The notes under the pieces are model-generated. The model worked only from the letters and a program-made list of their open reading frames with translations. It was not told where the DNA came from and did no database searches. The position numbers and the translations under genes were made by a program. A stretch of DNA of 64,000 bases from Heligmosomoides polygyrus polygyrus (lineage: Eukaryota > Nematoda > Chromadorea > Rhabditida > Heligmosomidae), in NCBI GenBank assembly GCA_947396885.1, contig OX377205.1, forward strand, positions 78,216,969-78,280,968, given 5' to 3'. This document shows positions 46,801 to 56,773 of this stretch, piece after piece. Position 1 is the stretch's first letter. Every line of letters starts with the position of its first letter.

Positions 46801-49800
46801 GTCAGGCGGTTGCATATAGTCGAGGACACAATCAATACACTCCTGTCATCGGAGGAAAAGTACTTGAAGCGGCCTTTGAAGGTGAGCAACTTGACTAGTA
46901 GTACAAGTTCGCGTTTGTTTTGTGGGTGATGACGGATTGATGCGCTATGCACACTTGGATTGTGAAATTCATAGGATGGTTCAAGACAGTGTATTTGGCA
47001 TTAATAAACATGTGAATAGGCGTATCTGGTGGAGTGCTGCTTGATTGTATCATTTCTAGGTGCATTTCCTTGGTGAGGAGGCAGAGGACGCCGGTGGAGT
47101 GAAGAAGGAGTTTTTTATGATCCTGTTCCAGAAGCTTCTTCAGTCAGAGTAGGCTTTCTTATAAACAGTCCTAGTAAGGTGCAATCCTGGTTTGGGAGAA
47201 CTAACCCAAATTAGCCCAATTCTTTCCTCTCATGTCTCACCACTTCTCTTTAGAAATCGCTTGAATCGGCTCAAGCCGTGCCGCAGCCACTAGGTCTTGT
47301 GCAAGCTCAGGGTAGGGAGATCTGGGTCATAAGGTTTTCCTAACTTGACTAGGAGTGCACCATTTAGCGGCAATGAATACACTTGTTGAGCCTCGAGTAT
47401 CGTGTTTTCGTGGAATCTGTTAAAGTCGAGCAGCAACGCTAGCATTGTTCAGGTACGGTATGTTTGTCGAGGATCCAGATTCACATCTGGTGTGGTTCAG
47501 TGGGTACGATGTGGAGCTGCTAGACTACTACAAGATGATTGGCATTCTTTGTGGTCTGGCAGTATACAATTCAGTTCTAGTGGATTTCCCATTTCCTCTG
47601 GCACTTTACAAGGTTGGGTTGGCTTTAGTTGTGATACCCGGCTGGGTCTATCATTCCTAAAATCTGCAATTTAGATGCTGCTGGACCAGAAGCCGACTCT
47701 AGAAGACCTCACGGAGTTGAGTCCTGTTGAAGGTCGAAGTCTTCAAGCGCTGTTGGAATACCAGGGCGATGACTTTGAGGTGTGTATGAGTGCGACGCTT
47801 GTCAATTTTTCGTCCTTTCCGGTTTTCGAGATAGTATCTGCTTTTCAGGATGTGTTTTGCCTTAACTTCACGATTTCTTACTCAGCATTCGGTAGTACGG
47901 AGACGACTCCCTTGGTCACAGGAGGAGAAGATAAATCTGTCACACAGGACAATAAGGCCGAATACGTGCAGGTGAGTGCTATTCCGTAGAGTAGTACGCG
48001 AGAAGTTCAAACAAGGTCATCCCGAGATGTTGTGTCGTATTTTTCTTCAACTGTAGAGGTGCGCCAGAGCATGAATGACTAAAACTAGGATGTTGAAGAC
48101 GTTTTGTATCAGTTGATCCCGCTAATCTCAGCTAGTCTCTTTCATGGTTATCAACGAACTATATATGCAGCTATACGGAGAGAGGGAGAGAGAGCAATTG
48201 CTGGAAGCTGCTCTCCGTCTCGAATAGTGAGAGGTTCTCAACATTGAACCCATCCGTCTACTCGAAGGTAAAGATGATATCCGCCCCAATACCTTGTGAA
48301 TACGCCTCTTATTCCACTTCTCATCTGGAGAATGTTTTGAGTGCATATCAATCAGAACGTCACACTGCTGAGCCAGTCATTGTATCACTGTTTTGTCTGC
48401 CGACGTTTAATTGAATTGATTGATATCAACACATGGTTGAGTGCCAAAAACGCTTGTTTCATATGTGTATGAGAGGGACATTTCCATTTTATAATCATAA
48501 GGTGAGAGAAAAACTGAAATTTTGTCTTGAATACTGAGTGTGTATAGTTCCTATTTCTAAGAGTATGGACAAGTAGGAATGTAGGTTGTGCAACTGACAA
48601 AACAGCGCTATCCCGCGCTCACTACTGGCCGGTTTTAGAACGTTACTTTGTCTTACGATCTGCTCGAACAAGCCTAACAAGAAGAAAGCGTTCTCGATGT
48701 GCCAAGAGTCATGGAATCAGTAAACTACCCGATATGCCAAGTCGCACTCGAAGTGCATTCACGGCGTTTCGGAACGTAGATTAAATCCTACATACATAGT
48801 GGATTGATCAGCGATGACGTTTATTCTTCCACTATCGTTCTATATTAGGTCGTTGCATATGAAACAGCCGATCTTGCTACCTCAATTTCTTGTCGATTTT
48901 TCGTGGCTACAAATACTCCCGTTCCCGTTTCAGACATTGTATATGGTTCCTGAAAGCGCAGAGTCTCCGCTTTCTTACCATCTATGGCTTTTGTGACAGA
49001 ATTACCTCTTGCCGAGTTTTTAATGCCATTTTGACAATATGAATTAACGTGATATTCGTGCGCTCTACTTATATTAATGGAAAGCTGGAACCCCGCCACG
49101 GCTGTAGCTCGCAACATCAACGCTGCGTATGGGGAGGATTTCACCAAGGAACGCACATTTTTGCACTGGTTCGAAAGGCGTCGATCTGGAGATGAACGTC
49201 TCGAAGATGAAGACCGAGGTAGAGTGCCATTTTTCCTTAACGACGACCAACTCAAAGTCATGGTGGAAGCGGATTCGCGTCCAACGGTGAGAGAGCCCGT
49301 ACAGCATTTCGGCGTTGAGGCAGCACTATCAGTCGCCACTTAAATGCGATCAGAAAAGTAAAGAAACTGTATAGATGGTTCCCGCACGATTTGGCCGTCG
49401 GTCAGAAGCTGATGCGCCACGACACCTGTGATTCGTTAAGGCTGCGCAAACTAAGGGAGTCTTTTTGGAGAGTCTTTTTGGACATGCGACGAAAAATGGA
49501 TCCTCTATGACAATCGTCGTCGCTCTGCACAATGGCTGGACAAGAATGAGAGTACCAAAGAGATGCCGATACCAAGTCTCCATCCAAAAAAGACCATGTT
49601 GACCGTATGGTGGACAATGGCTGGTGAAATTCATTACAAGTTTTTGAAGACTGGAGAGACTATTACAGCGGAGAAGTACTGTGTCGAAATTGAAGTGATG
49701 CATCAGAAGTTGATTGAAAAACAGAAGGCTTTGGTCATTTAAAGAGGCCCAATCCTACTGCATGACAACGCTCGTCCGCACGTTTAATAAATTGTTGTCA

Positions 49801-51079
49801 GGAAACTGGATAAAGGGGGGGGGGGACACGAAACTCTGCCACAGCCAGCATATTCACCAGATCTGTCCCCTACCGATTATCATTTTTTCAAGCATTTAGG
49901 TGGTCATATGAAGGATGAAAAATTCAGCAGCCAAGATGATGTCGAAAATGACTTCGTATGTTTTATTAATTCTCGTAGTAACGATTTGTACAAAAATGAA
50001 ATGTCTAAGCCATAGTAGCGTTGGGAGAAATGTGTTAATTGTAATGATGCTTGTTTCGATTAATAAAACTGCTTCCAAGGAAGGATAAGATTTGTCAAAG
50101 TTTTCAGTCAAAATCGGCCATTTCGTATGCAGGGGACCTAACATATATGGAGTCCAACAGTATTATCATTGTTTCAATGATCATAAAATTCTTCCCTCTC
50201 TAGCTGCAACAAGGCTTTATAGCCTTTTTAAAAAGGAGGTAAGTATCTTCGCGCTAGTCAAATGTGGGACTATGTTCCCTTGACTGCTAGTTTGATTGGC
50301 ATCTATTTAAAATTTTGCAATTTTGAAGAATGGACTAGATTTTGGCTTGGGCAGGTCTTTATTCGAGCGACAGTTTCTATTGCGAGAAGGTAGGCGTAAA
50401 TACTTAAGCCTGGATTAATATTCTGAGGTGAGCCTAAAAAATAATAAAAATAATAAATAATAAAAAATAGATTGCCCGCTACTCTTCTTTCAAAAAAGTT
50501 TTCCTATTGCCTGAAACAGTCCAAAGTTTTGAGCAGTGGGAACCTATGCTTTACGGCACGATAGGGAAAAGGTTCGCGTACCCATGTTACCCTGTAACAT
50601 GATCATGTGTTCGAAAGTGCGATTGAGAGACTGCTTTCATAACTATTCGATCGTGTTTGAGTTGTTTTGTTGTTTTCTTCCTGCTCTCCAAAATGAGCTA
50701 CAGAGCTTTGTCATAGGTAAAGGGGTATGGGACACTTGGCTCCATATCACTTCGAGGTAGAATAGGTGGTCAGCACAGAAGGCGTTAATCAAACCTAATG
50801 TTTAGCTCTTGATAACGTGTGCAATGTGGCACCATGATGCTTCAAAACGTTCTTTCCGGGCAATCGCCAAGCGTTCTAGTCTGATGTATCTGTTTGCAGC
50901 TCTACGTTCAACACCGTCTGTGCGTCGGTCGTGGCGGTGAAGTGCGACGTCAATCGGCGGCGTTTCGTGACGGTTTCAAACATGTATTGAACAGTCGTAT
51001 CGTTGCATTCTTTCAACCACGAGAACTCATGGAACTAGTTATGGGCAATGAAAACTACGACTGGTCGGAGTTGCGCAAG
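28847..51079 (+). CDS. herc-1: HERC-type E3 ubiquitin ligase (RCC1 + HECT), 3' end missing
   Basis: Small-HERC ubiquitin ligase, closest to HERC4-type proteins. Exons: 28847-28943, 31169-31368, 31425-31546, 31630-31700, 31805-31900, 31959-32060, 33299-33449, 33513-33587, 34466-34649, 35060-35163, 43465-43636, 43697-43901, 45825-45976, 46228-46362, 46540-46659, 46726-46881, 47060-47148, 47453-47612, 47675-47779, 47849-47971, 50900-51079 (933 aa). About seven RCC1-like blades with VACG..H and WG..GQLG signatures fill residues 1-370. A linker follows, and HECT starts near 690 (EEAEDAGGVKKEFF, GILCGLAVYNSVLVDFPFP). The last seen part is NENYDWSELRK. The roughly 105-residue C-lobe with the catalytic Cys is not found up to 64000. 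The start of exon 14 is uncertain (AAG acceptor). Confidence 0.93.
29165..29458 (-). mobile_element. SINE-A copy in HERC intron 1
   Basis: A reverse copy with the tail complement GAGATAAAGGCC at the left, diverged body blocks (GATGGACAAGTTAGCG, CCGACCGCGGAGGGATCGG) and a head of CTCCTCCGACTGCTCC. Confidence 0.75.
30173..30303. repeat. Hairpin element with TATACTTCGGC arms
   Basis: In HERC intron 1. The left arm GCATGCTATACTTCGGCAAC is mirrored by GTCGAAGTATAGCATC at the right end, with a further inner pair around GCGTCGGTGACGC. The terminal motif matches the hairpin at 4211-4293. Confidence 0.6.
30516..30772 (-). mobile_element. SINE-A copy in HERC intron 1
   Basis: A reverse copy with TCTGGGATGTGCACCGC, CTACTTCTATGGGATG, GACCAGCCGATCAACAAG and CACCTCCTTCGCGCTACC blocks in order. 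The tail is short and degraded. Confidence 0.75.
32867..33172 (-). mobile_element. SINE-A copy with near-perfect target duplication
   Basis: The best preserved reverse copy (about 32879-33160): tail complement GGATAGGATAAAGGACGGCG, then every body block, then the head GCGCCTCCTCCCACTGCC. It is flanked by CTTGGCTTAAAT (32867-32878) and CTTGGATTAAAT (33161-33172), a 12-bp direct repeat with one mismatch. This supports retroposition. Confidence 0.85.
33838..34213. mobile_element. Head-to-head pair of SINE-A copies
   Basis: A reverse copy (about 33838-34040, TTGGGATGCGCCACG through GGTTGGCCTGGACGG) is followed at once by a forward copy (about 34049-34213, ATCGGAGGAGGCACC through ATTGTATAGGCC). 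The two 5' heads face each other, so the pair forms an inverted repeat with a very short spacer. It lies in HERC intron 8. Confidence 0.7.
35348..35606 (-). mobile_element. SINE-A copy, diverged
   Basis: A reverse copy in HERC intron 10, upstream of the LTR element. It has an AGATAAAGGAAT tail side, CTCATAGACAAGTCAGTG and GGTTGGCCTGGACGG blocks, and a head near TTCTGACTGCTTC. Part of the body is deleted. Confidence 0.65.
36167..38160 (-). repeat. 3' LTR of the element (1,994 bp)
   Basis: In element orientation this is the downstream LTR: it begins TGTCAAGTCCAGG at 38160 and ends AATCTGACA at 36167. Its final 17 bp (36167-36183) are absent from the other LTR. Several open frames inside it (for example 37458-37733 and 37865-38158) recur unchanged in the other LTR. 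They resemble no known protein and are probably not genes. Confidence 0.85.
38161..38175 (-). other. Polypurine tract
   Basis: On the - strand, AAAAGTGGGGGGCA lies immediately upstream of the TGTC start of the 3' LTR. This is the position of the plus-strand primer of an LTR retrotransposon. Confidence 0.65.
38834..39019 (-). other. Short basic open frame downstream of gag
   Basis: A 61-codon - strand frame between the gag stop and the 3' LTR contains RGRRRGRPRKRKRKRKR. This includes an AT-hook-like GRPRK core and could act as a nuclear-localisation or nucleic-acid-binding patch. There is no splice evidence and no known family. It may be a remnant of the lost pol region or chance. The rest of 38161-39186 shows nothing. 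Confidence 0.3.
39187..41712 (-). CDS. Gag-protease polyprotein of LTR retrotransposon
   Basis: An 841-codon intact frame. Residues 1-83 are encoded inside the 5' LTR; the rest is internal. A retrotransposon-gag-like helical domain spans about 423-580 (DDFIRRLEVKYPG, FLREARRTPGERLQ, FVCRMRQIAERM, LYECLAHWKDSYYM). A basic stretch near 625-632 (RRRNRRRH) may stand in for zinc knuckles, since no CCHC motif is present. A retropepsin-like domain follows, with ALIDTGSVLS at 710-719 (catalytic Asp713) and the ILLG strand at 792-795. The stop comes soon after the protease, with no polymerase frame downstream. The intact frame fits a young element. The family could be gypsy-like or BEL-like; without pol this cannot be settled. 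Confidence 0.85.
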   Translation of the reverse strand: MSVDLHGLSASRSPSACSPSDGAEGHRLSSPGGEAGRTVGINNPASTCGLSRELTSISSSSILPPATQSNNNLSPPNLTWGPIRPSGTGTQLQQDMFQDMSYQNWGSQVLQTAVQLAQKALQDALKPAGLEIPQRAPEAHRSWGVVPEQVQPESAPNEMDSAAALIQNIVTTCDAALSAHFRHLSQLKRQSVLEEIQKAADAAKNVLFQSGKDPLLVTRMTQISGMSGQDLCQKLPALLESGLRLDVIACALHCDTDHILATIAEREAVIAQLQRQVATLRTQPDGHQDRVKHGEPVRPVASPPIPLPGKSRTKTRSSDPNACETSMQSRGLSRSRPIDREDATKTFRHRQRSGSSSRTLSETTSRCRTTGNSAENLSVQSYTDNKSTCSNCSPRKDDVLCTLKEVLKTQSVADVGVYDGSSSFDDFIRRLEVKYPGTLWSDEDRKKILLTHLRGSIRALIDTSPEMGRNTSYQSVVKFLREARRTPGERLQAEMDWKNLRIMDDESVADFVCRMRQIAERMVPERATDFQLGSKLYECLAHWKDSYYMLAALEAPEGQVFQEVRTVALRLERVRIAQEAIQSPTGNRRQAGVPSTAYEASSGDSFTSSPPPSTTGWSNRSRNGRRRNRRRHKPQPIRPSNGQATQPGGIRPLNMVVTEPSRSNRSGQKQSLATLLDSWCAAIAVPGVPTKPFGKQCHCTIRIMGTTAKALIDTGSVLSIIPTGFLYPLKEKGEDLDSMVTLLGPPRDNSILDVSGNRMKFLMRLDTQVALQPGGKEAKVQFHIQKAERQLILLGTNALQALGVGIQFNHSGWQLTHKSRNEPPTRKDNVVEFEKHVQSQR
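41463..43439 (-). repeat. 5' LTR of the element (1,977 bp, 3' end trimmed)
   Basis: The upstream LTR in element orientation begins TGTCAAGTCC at 43439. It matches the other LTR base for base as far as I compared, down to 41463. It then passes directly into gag sequence, without the last 17 bp of the LTR and without a visible tRNA primer-binding site. The gag ATG (41712) lies 250 bp inside it. Its outer end is 25 bp upstream of HERC exon 11. Confidence 0.85.
44586..44740. repeat. Imperfect short tandem repeat in HERC intron 12
   Basis: Units built on GTGCGAAGGGATTCAGAA and AAGACTTCGTCCAACGTG recur about four times with changes between 44586 and 44740. It looks like a decayed minisatellite. 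The surrounding 43.9-45.8 kb shows no exon or recognisable element. Confidence 0.45.
48845..50141 (+). mobile_element. Mariner transposon, degraded, in HERC intron 20
   Basis: Inverted termini TTAGGTCGTTGCATATGAAA (left) and the complement of TTAGGTCCCCTGCATACGAA (right) enclose 1.3 kb, the usual mariner size. TA precedes the left end; the right duplication is no longer exact. The interior encodes a mariner transposase in the + orientation with several frame breaks. The copy is therefore dead. Confidence 0.85.
49077..49960 (+). pseudogene. Mariner transposase pseudogene
   Basis: The N-terminal helix-turn-helix part (ARNINAAYGEDFTKERTFLHWF) is open from 49077 to 49343, where a frame break ends it. 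Further on, in other frames, come a CDEKWILYDN segment (first catalytic Asp), WWTMAGEIHYKFLKTG, LLHDNARPH (second Asp) and YSPDLSPTDYHFFKHL (third Asp). All three acidic positions of the D,D34D core survive. Stops, shifts and an 11-G run at 49815-49825 prevent a full product. Confidence 0.85.
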
Positions 51080-52120
51080 GTCGGTTAATCTGAGTTTTTG
51101 GCGGCTTGGTTGGTTGTGTCTGCGGTTCGTGGCGGCGTTTTGTTCTGTTTCGTTCGTTTTTCTCTGTGATTTTCGACTGAAGCTTGGCCTTCAAGACGGT
51201 TCTTCGAGGCACTGATCTTCGATGCGCATGTTTAGGCGCTTCGAGGGGCAGAGGTGTTTCAGTTTGATCTTCCTAAGTTCATTTCTAAAGGTTTTTACTT
51301 CGTCAGACTATGCATTTAGAGATTTAGTTCGAGTAAGGCGGCTTTTTGTTTGGCATAGAGTGACTGTGACAGATTTTGTAGTCAGTCACTGAGCAAATGT
51401 CTAACGGCTCCAATCTTCTCGCCCCCTAAGGAAGGTTCTGCCCACCACACCCTTCTTATCTCCCAAATGTGAAGCGAGGCCGATCCGAAGTGCTGATTCG
51501 CCGAACGACGTCGATTCCCCGATGCTCGTAGCGCAGTCAGCTGTCCTCCGGCCGACCGTCAGCGTCGGTTGGTTGTGCGCTGGTGGCGATGGCCCAGGCG
51601 CTCGATGATGGAAACCGGATTCCTCCCTGGGCGCCATCACGTGTGCAGGTGCTTGCGCCAGCGCCACAGTCACTGTGTGTCGGAATGAGCCGATAGGAGA
51701 GGTGCGACTAATTGCGAGTCGCACGCCAGTCATCGTCATCATCATCGCGCCTCATGATCCACCAGAGCACTTCACGGTCTGAATGGGATGGGGTGTTTTT
51801 GAAGTGGGTGGAATGGATTTGTGCGCTGCTATGTGCCCGTGGTCGTCGAGAGATGAACGACGCGTGTAGAGAGGCTTGATTGAGAGCTCCAAGAGACCCC
51901 TTGGAGAAAAATTGGTAGGTCTCAATGGGCCACCAGAGGCCTGTACTTCAATAGATAGCATAAATGGCAACGCTTGAGTGCCATTTATGCTATTTATAGA
52001 AGTCGAAAGTGAAAAAATTGAAAAGGATAAATGATAAAGGTAGACGTTGATAAAGTCAATGTGAATTGCGGTAGCGAACTGACGAACAATTTGTGTTCAC
52101 GCAGAATATTTCATGTTCGA
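51080..52120. other. Non-coding stretch after the last HERC exon found
   Basis: No HECT C-lobe exon could be found here. 51.48-51.96 kb is GC-rich and contains TCGTAGCGCAGTCAGCTGTCC, a box-A-like string, so part may be another tRNA-derived repeat. The open - strand frame at 51401-51745 resembles nothing known. The stretch could be intron or intergenic. Confidence 0.4.
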
Positions 52121-52130
52121 TTGTCATTGA

Positions 52131-52333
52131 TATTGATCAGTATGAATACCCAAGTGATGCGGCTGGCGAACCTAGATTAGTATAGATCCTTTATTCCGTC
52201 TAACGTTTTTCAAACTCTGTTTGACTCTTCCAGGCTCTGAAGAAGGCGGTTACGCCGTAGCGTTAGCTGGAATAGAGGATCTATACTAATCTTGGTTCGC
52301 CAGCTCCATCACTTGGATATTCATACTGATCAA
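52131..52333. repeat. Hairpin element, ~200 bp
   Basis: The left arm (52131-52214) and right arm (52251-52333) are inverted copies sharing TGATCAGTATGAATA, GCTGGCGAACC and TTAGTATAGATCC, with a 36-nt loop. It directly adjoins the SINE-A copy at 52346. Confidence 0.7.
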
Positions 52334-52345
52334 TTTGTGTTCTAT

Positions 52346-52637
52346 AGGCGCGTGGAGCGCAGTTGGAGGAGGCGACGGCTGTTGGCTGCACCCGATACCA
52401 GGTTCCTAGTCTCGCACAGGCCAGCCAAGCCTTCCATCCCTCCGGTGTCGGTGAATTGGTACCAGACGTGTCTGGGAAGGATAAAGCGCTGACTTGTTCA
52501 TCGGCTGGCCACCGCAGGTCATTGTATGGCCAAATATGCATTCAAATCACCTCAACGATATCCCGTAGAAGTAGGATGCGTGGCGCATCCTAAAAGGGAT
52601 TGAATAACGTCGTCCTTTATCCTTTATCCCTTTATCC
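52346..52637 (+). mobile_element. SINE-A copy, full length
   Basis: The best + strand copy. The head reads GCGCGTGGAGCGCAGTTGGAGG, followed by a CCAGGTTCCTAGTCTCGC block, GGTACCAGACGTGTCTGGG, GATAAAGCGCTGACTTGTTC, GTGGCGCATCC and the tail CCTTTATCCTTTATCCC. Length is about 290 bp. Confidence 0.85.
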
Positions 52638-53029
52638 TACGCAGACAAGTACGGTAGATGATTGAAAGCTGTGTCTGTGGTCTCAAATCACAGGGAGTTG
52701 AACAAAGATGTCAGAAGACAAACTCCAACCATAGCATCGGTCTGAGGTGAGGAGAGCCGGCGCCTCCTCCGACTGCGCTCCATGCGATTCTTTAATTGTG
52801 ACATCACCTGTATATCCGCGCACACTATCTCCTGACTTCTTTGTTCAACTCCTTGTTATTTGAGGCCACGAAACTTAATTAGAAACCGGGAGCGTCATAG
52901 CGAATCTTGACCTTGGAGTAGGCAGTTTTAGTGATTTTAGCATGGCTTCGAAGTCAGTTCAGGGTTGATAAACTGTTAAGCGCAAAAGTACAGGGTGCGG
53001 CAAAAGGACTCTCCTGTTTCGGGCTAATT

Positions 53030-53880
53030 ATACAATCTTCACGTCGAAATGAATACTTTTCAAATCAAATTGGACTCTATTAAGCTAGCGTAAGTTTTTT
53101 GAAATTAAAGTGAACTCTTCCGAATCGAAATGAGCTTGTTCTACATTAAACTAGAGACTGTCTGAAAGGGTTGGAATAACTTTTTGAAGTTTTTAGTAAA
53201 ACTTTATTTGCAGTTCTAATGCTACCTAATAAGTAAACGCATTGTTTGAATTTGCGTATTTTTTAATTTTCAAGGTAAAGTAATGGTTTAAAGCTTGTAT
53301 TAAAGAGCAGGGAAGGCAGCCTTTTCTAGTGCCAAAAAAGATTGCGCCATACCGTCGTCCAAAACGTCGGGATTTTTATTCGATTGATAGCCTGTTTTTT
53401 GTTTGCGTGGAGTTTAACAGTTGTTAATGATGCAAAAAAAAAAACAACGTGAAGAACACACATGTACTCCTTTTGATGGTTCATGTAGGTGGCATTTACA
53501 CTATCATTCAAATTAAAATTGCGGCGAAGTTTTTGAGCACATGGCGCGATTTGGTCTTTGCACTATATGCTTCCTTCTTTGCTGTGCTTTAAGGCTAATT
53601 TTAATCGATTATTTTTAGATAAATTTTTTTATAAATTATTACTCTTATTGGGGCAGGTAAGCTAAACAATTTCAAAGGAAGTTATACCAAATATTCCTTG
53701 AACAAAAATTATGGTAGCCATGTTATTGAGTCTGTTAACCTGCCTGAAGGATATTTCGATTTGAAAGAGTTCGCGTTGAATTCAGAAGTCTTAAATTCAG
53801 TTTAGAAGAGTGTCTCATTTTATTTGAAAAGTGCCCAGTTAAATTTGAGAAGTGTCCAACTCGACGTAAAAATGGTATAA
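53030..53880 (+). repeat. AT-rich dispersed repeat, copy 1
   Basis: Shares ordered blocks with 59140-59600: TCGAAATGAGCTT, CTACATTAAACT, TTTTAGTAAAACTTTATTTG, AGTTCTAAT and GTTATACCAAAT. Its ends contain short reiterated modules of the type GTGTCCAATTTGATTTGA. The middle is longer here than in the second copy. It has no coding frame and the family is unknown. Confidence 0.6.
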
Positions 53881-53985
53881 CGGATAAAGGACGGCGTTTC
53901 TCAGTTCCCTTTGCGATCCGCCGCTCCTTTTACTTCTACAGGATGTCGTAGAGGCGATTTTAATGCGTATACTGCACATCGAGGG
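53878..53985 (-). mobile_element. SINE-A fragment
   Basis: A reverse fragment holding the tail complement GGATAAAGGACGGCG, the CTTTTACTTCTACAGG block and GATGTCGTAGAGGCG, then breaking off. It follows directly on the AT-rich repeat. Confidence 0.7.
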
Positions 53986-53999
53986 AGCTGTCTGAGCAT

Positions 54000-55517
54000 T
54001 CTCAACATTATTCGGTTAAATCAACCGAGAGACGTCGCAGTGGCTGCTCCTGGCGCTTAGAGTCACGATAGCCTTTCAGAGCCATTTCTCGCCGTCGCTC
54101 TTATGGTTGTAGGTGTTCAGCGGGGCTTAAGGAAAGCTGGCGCCTGTTCCCTGCGTGGATGTGTGTGCGGCGGTGTGCTGAGAGTTCGTTGTGCGTTCGT
54201 CGTTCGTGTTTGCGTCCATGCGCAGGCGATCCAATCGCTCACTCCGAATTCTGAAGAATCGTTTAACCTTTTCCACACGCGGACAACTGCACGAGAAGAG
54301 AAAATGGGAAAAACGCATGGCGACAGGGGCGATGCGCCTGTCGCAGTCGCTCAGCGCCCGCGACGCCTTATTGATGCGCAGGTACGATAGGTGAAGGCGA
54401 GAGGAAGATAGTGCCTGTAAAAGTTGGAGACATCGATTGGTGATGGCCTGTTTGGAGTAGGAATGACGAAAGATCTTCTCTTTAACGTATTTATTTAATG
54501 AAGGTCATTATAAGAGCGCATGCAACCATAAGAAAATATTAAGTTTTGCCGAAATTTTCCGTCATTTTAGACTTCTAGTTTTAAGTGGCCGCAACTTATT
54601 CAGGGTTAGGCATTTTAACTATGGGGAACGGTTACATGTGGCATATTGCTATCGCTGAAACGCGCTGACATTTCCTTAGTTATGAAAAATTGGGCAAGCA
54701 GAGCGGATTTTAGGTCGGAACACATTTTGACGTCCTCTTGTGCACAATGAGGTTTTTCATCAGGAAGTTTTCTAAGAATTCTATGAATCGAGTTGTGGTG
54801 GCGATCCGACTGGAGATTATGTAGGGCTTTGCGCTCCAAATTTCACAATTTATCTGTGGATGAAATTCACGATGGATCGCGATGTCATTTGAAGGTGTTG
54901 TTCGAATTTGCAATAACTCTGTATTTATTTATGCAAGACATACTTGCAGCAGATTGTCATAGTTTGTCCTGAGATTCTTGTCAAATCCTCAGTTTTAATA
55001 CAGCAGCTTTGATACAAAACTCATCATTAGTGATACGCAACATGACATCAATTTTCTGAGCCCAACGTCGTCATTTAAGAGCAAAGCAGAAAAAGAAACG
55101 GATATGGAAGCGATTGTTCCACCTGCTTTACTTCTCATCTATAAAAAGCGAAGCTATGGTGTTCCATGATGTTCACCCTTTGATCGTCCCTTAGCACTGC
55201 TCTGCGCATAGTAGATTAGTGGAAGTGGTCTTATATCGTCCGCGAACCAAATCAGGAATGAATTCCCGCGAAAGATGCTGTGACGATGCGGGCTAGAGAA
55301 CTCACACGATCTGAAGGCTTTCTTTAAGAAGGAATGGACCATCATGAATAAAACTCCGATGTCGTGAACTATATTTATGTTTTTTGTTTTAAATTCTATC
55401 AAAATTATGTTATGTTTAATTATGTTTTAAATTCTATCAAATTTGAGTCATTGTGACCGTTTTTATACGACGTACATTTCGATTTATCCTAATCCGCAAC
55501 GAAATTTTTCCTTAATA
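54000..55517. other. Unassigned stretch with an old mariner-related remnant
   Basis: 54.0-54.4 kb is GC-rich with no recognisable gene. Around 54530-54650 several blocks (GACTTC..AGTTTTAAGTG, CATTTTAACTATGG, TACATGTGGCATAT) resemble the left part of the mariner at 55518. An older copy of that family probably lies here. The rest shows nothing. Confidence 0.4.
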
Positions 55518-56534
55518 TTAGGTTGGACCGAAAGCTTCTGCTGTTTTTGACTTCCAACTTTAAGTGATCGTGACATCGTATGGTATTAACCATTTTTGTT
55601 ATAATGATTCTGTTACACTTGGCATATCTCTGAAGAACAGCTGGTAACAATTTCTTTCAGCTGTGAAGACGTTGGCAGGTAGAACTCATGAACCGTTGGA
55701 ATGCATTCTGATTCAATTCATTTTCTTTAAGCCTCAGCGGGCTGGTATCGAGGTTGTATGCTCTCGTAACGACGTTTTATTGCAATCAGAACTCTAGCGC
55801 CAGGCGGGACTTGAACACGCACCTCGTGCTGACCGGGCGGGAGTGCTCTACGCCGTTACACCACCAAAATGGAATGCATTTTTCCATCCTCCTGTGAGCG
55901 GTAAGGATGCTCCTTTGAAAACTTTCTATGAAATTCAGAAAAACAAGGCCGTGGGATCGACATGCCTGTAAATTTAGCAATATAAAAGTATAACTTTCAA
56001 ATCCTAATTCTACAGTTTTTGTACGGATGAGTTTCACGACGTATTATTTTGTTGCCCAAAAGTGATCCTTTGAGAGTGTTTTAGAAGCGTCACAACGCCT
56101 CTAGAGGGCTAGTTATTCTCCAGTTTTTGGTGAGCGGTTTTTCTTTGTTGTCTGTGATACGTTCTTTACTGCTTTTAGTTATCTTTGGAAGATTGGCTTA
56201 TTTTTTCCTACTAAAGAAGTATACCAGTGGTAGCCGTTAGGGTTTTCATCTAAATTTCATTTTAATTCTGTCCCAATGTTTCCAAGATACAAACCATAAA
56301 GTTTTGTGACACGAAAATTAAGTCTTTGAATATTAACAAAAGTGGGATAAACACACTGTTTTTGAAGAAATCTTATTATATTTATTTTATATGTATTGAA
56401 AACTACATGTCTTTCTCTAGGGAATGTTATCAAAACCTAGCAACCCTTGAAATATATGTGTAAAACTTTACCCAGAGCCGTGAACATTCAAGGCATTGAA
56501 AACTGGAATCTCGAAAACTTTCGGTCCGACCTAA
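55518..56534. mobile_element. Mariner-type element without transposase
   Basis: Ends TTAGGTTGGACCGAAAGCTT and the complement of TTAGGTCGGACCGAAAGTTT, each flanked by a TA target duplication. The 1,017-bp interior has no transposase frame and includes a 162-bp SINE insertion with its own target duplication. It is a non-autonomous derivative or a decayed copy. Confidence 0.85.
55697..55880 (-). mobile_element. tRNA-derived SINE (second family) inside mariner
   Basis: 162 bp (55708-55869) flanked by TGGAATGCATT at 55697-55707 and 55870-55880. On the - strand the 5' part reads TGGTGGTGTAACGGCGTAGA, a fit to box A, and later GTGTTCAAGTCCCGCC, a fit to box B, at tRNA-like spacing. The 3' part is A/T-rich. 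The 50-bp fragment at 1307-1356 belongs to the same family. Confidence 0.75.
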
Positions 56535-56773
56535 TAGGTATTAAGGAGCGGTCACGTATAGAAATCTTTGTACGCAGATGAAAATCCGTAGATGAAAATT
56601 TCAGGTTTTGGAATGACCATTTCCAATGTTGTTTTTCTAGAAAAGCATCTAGCAGTCGTTGTTGGATGAGGTCATAACGCAGCTGACGCTCTTGCGCTTG
56701 TTTAAGAACTTATTTAGCAGCTATTTTTGAGCATAGTTTGGAATCGTCTGCATACGTATTGAAAATAGCAGAA

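Noticed and set aside
51235..51292. Open segment after TTTAG reading ALRGAEVFQFDLPKF, in phase with the last HERC exon found
   Set aside because: It does not match the HECT C-lobe that should follow WSELRK and has only a weak donor. Not accepted as exon 22.
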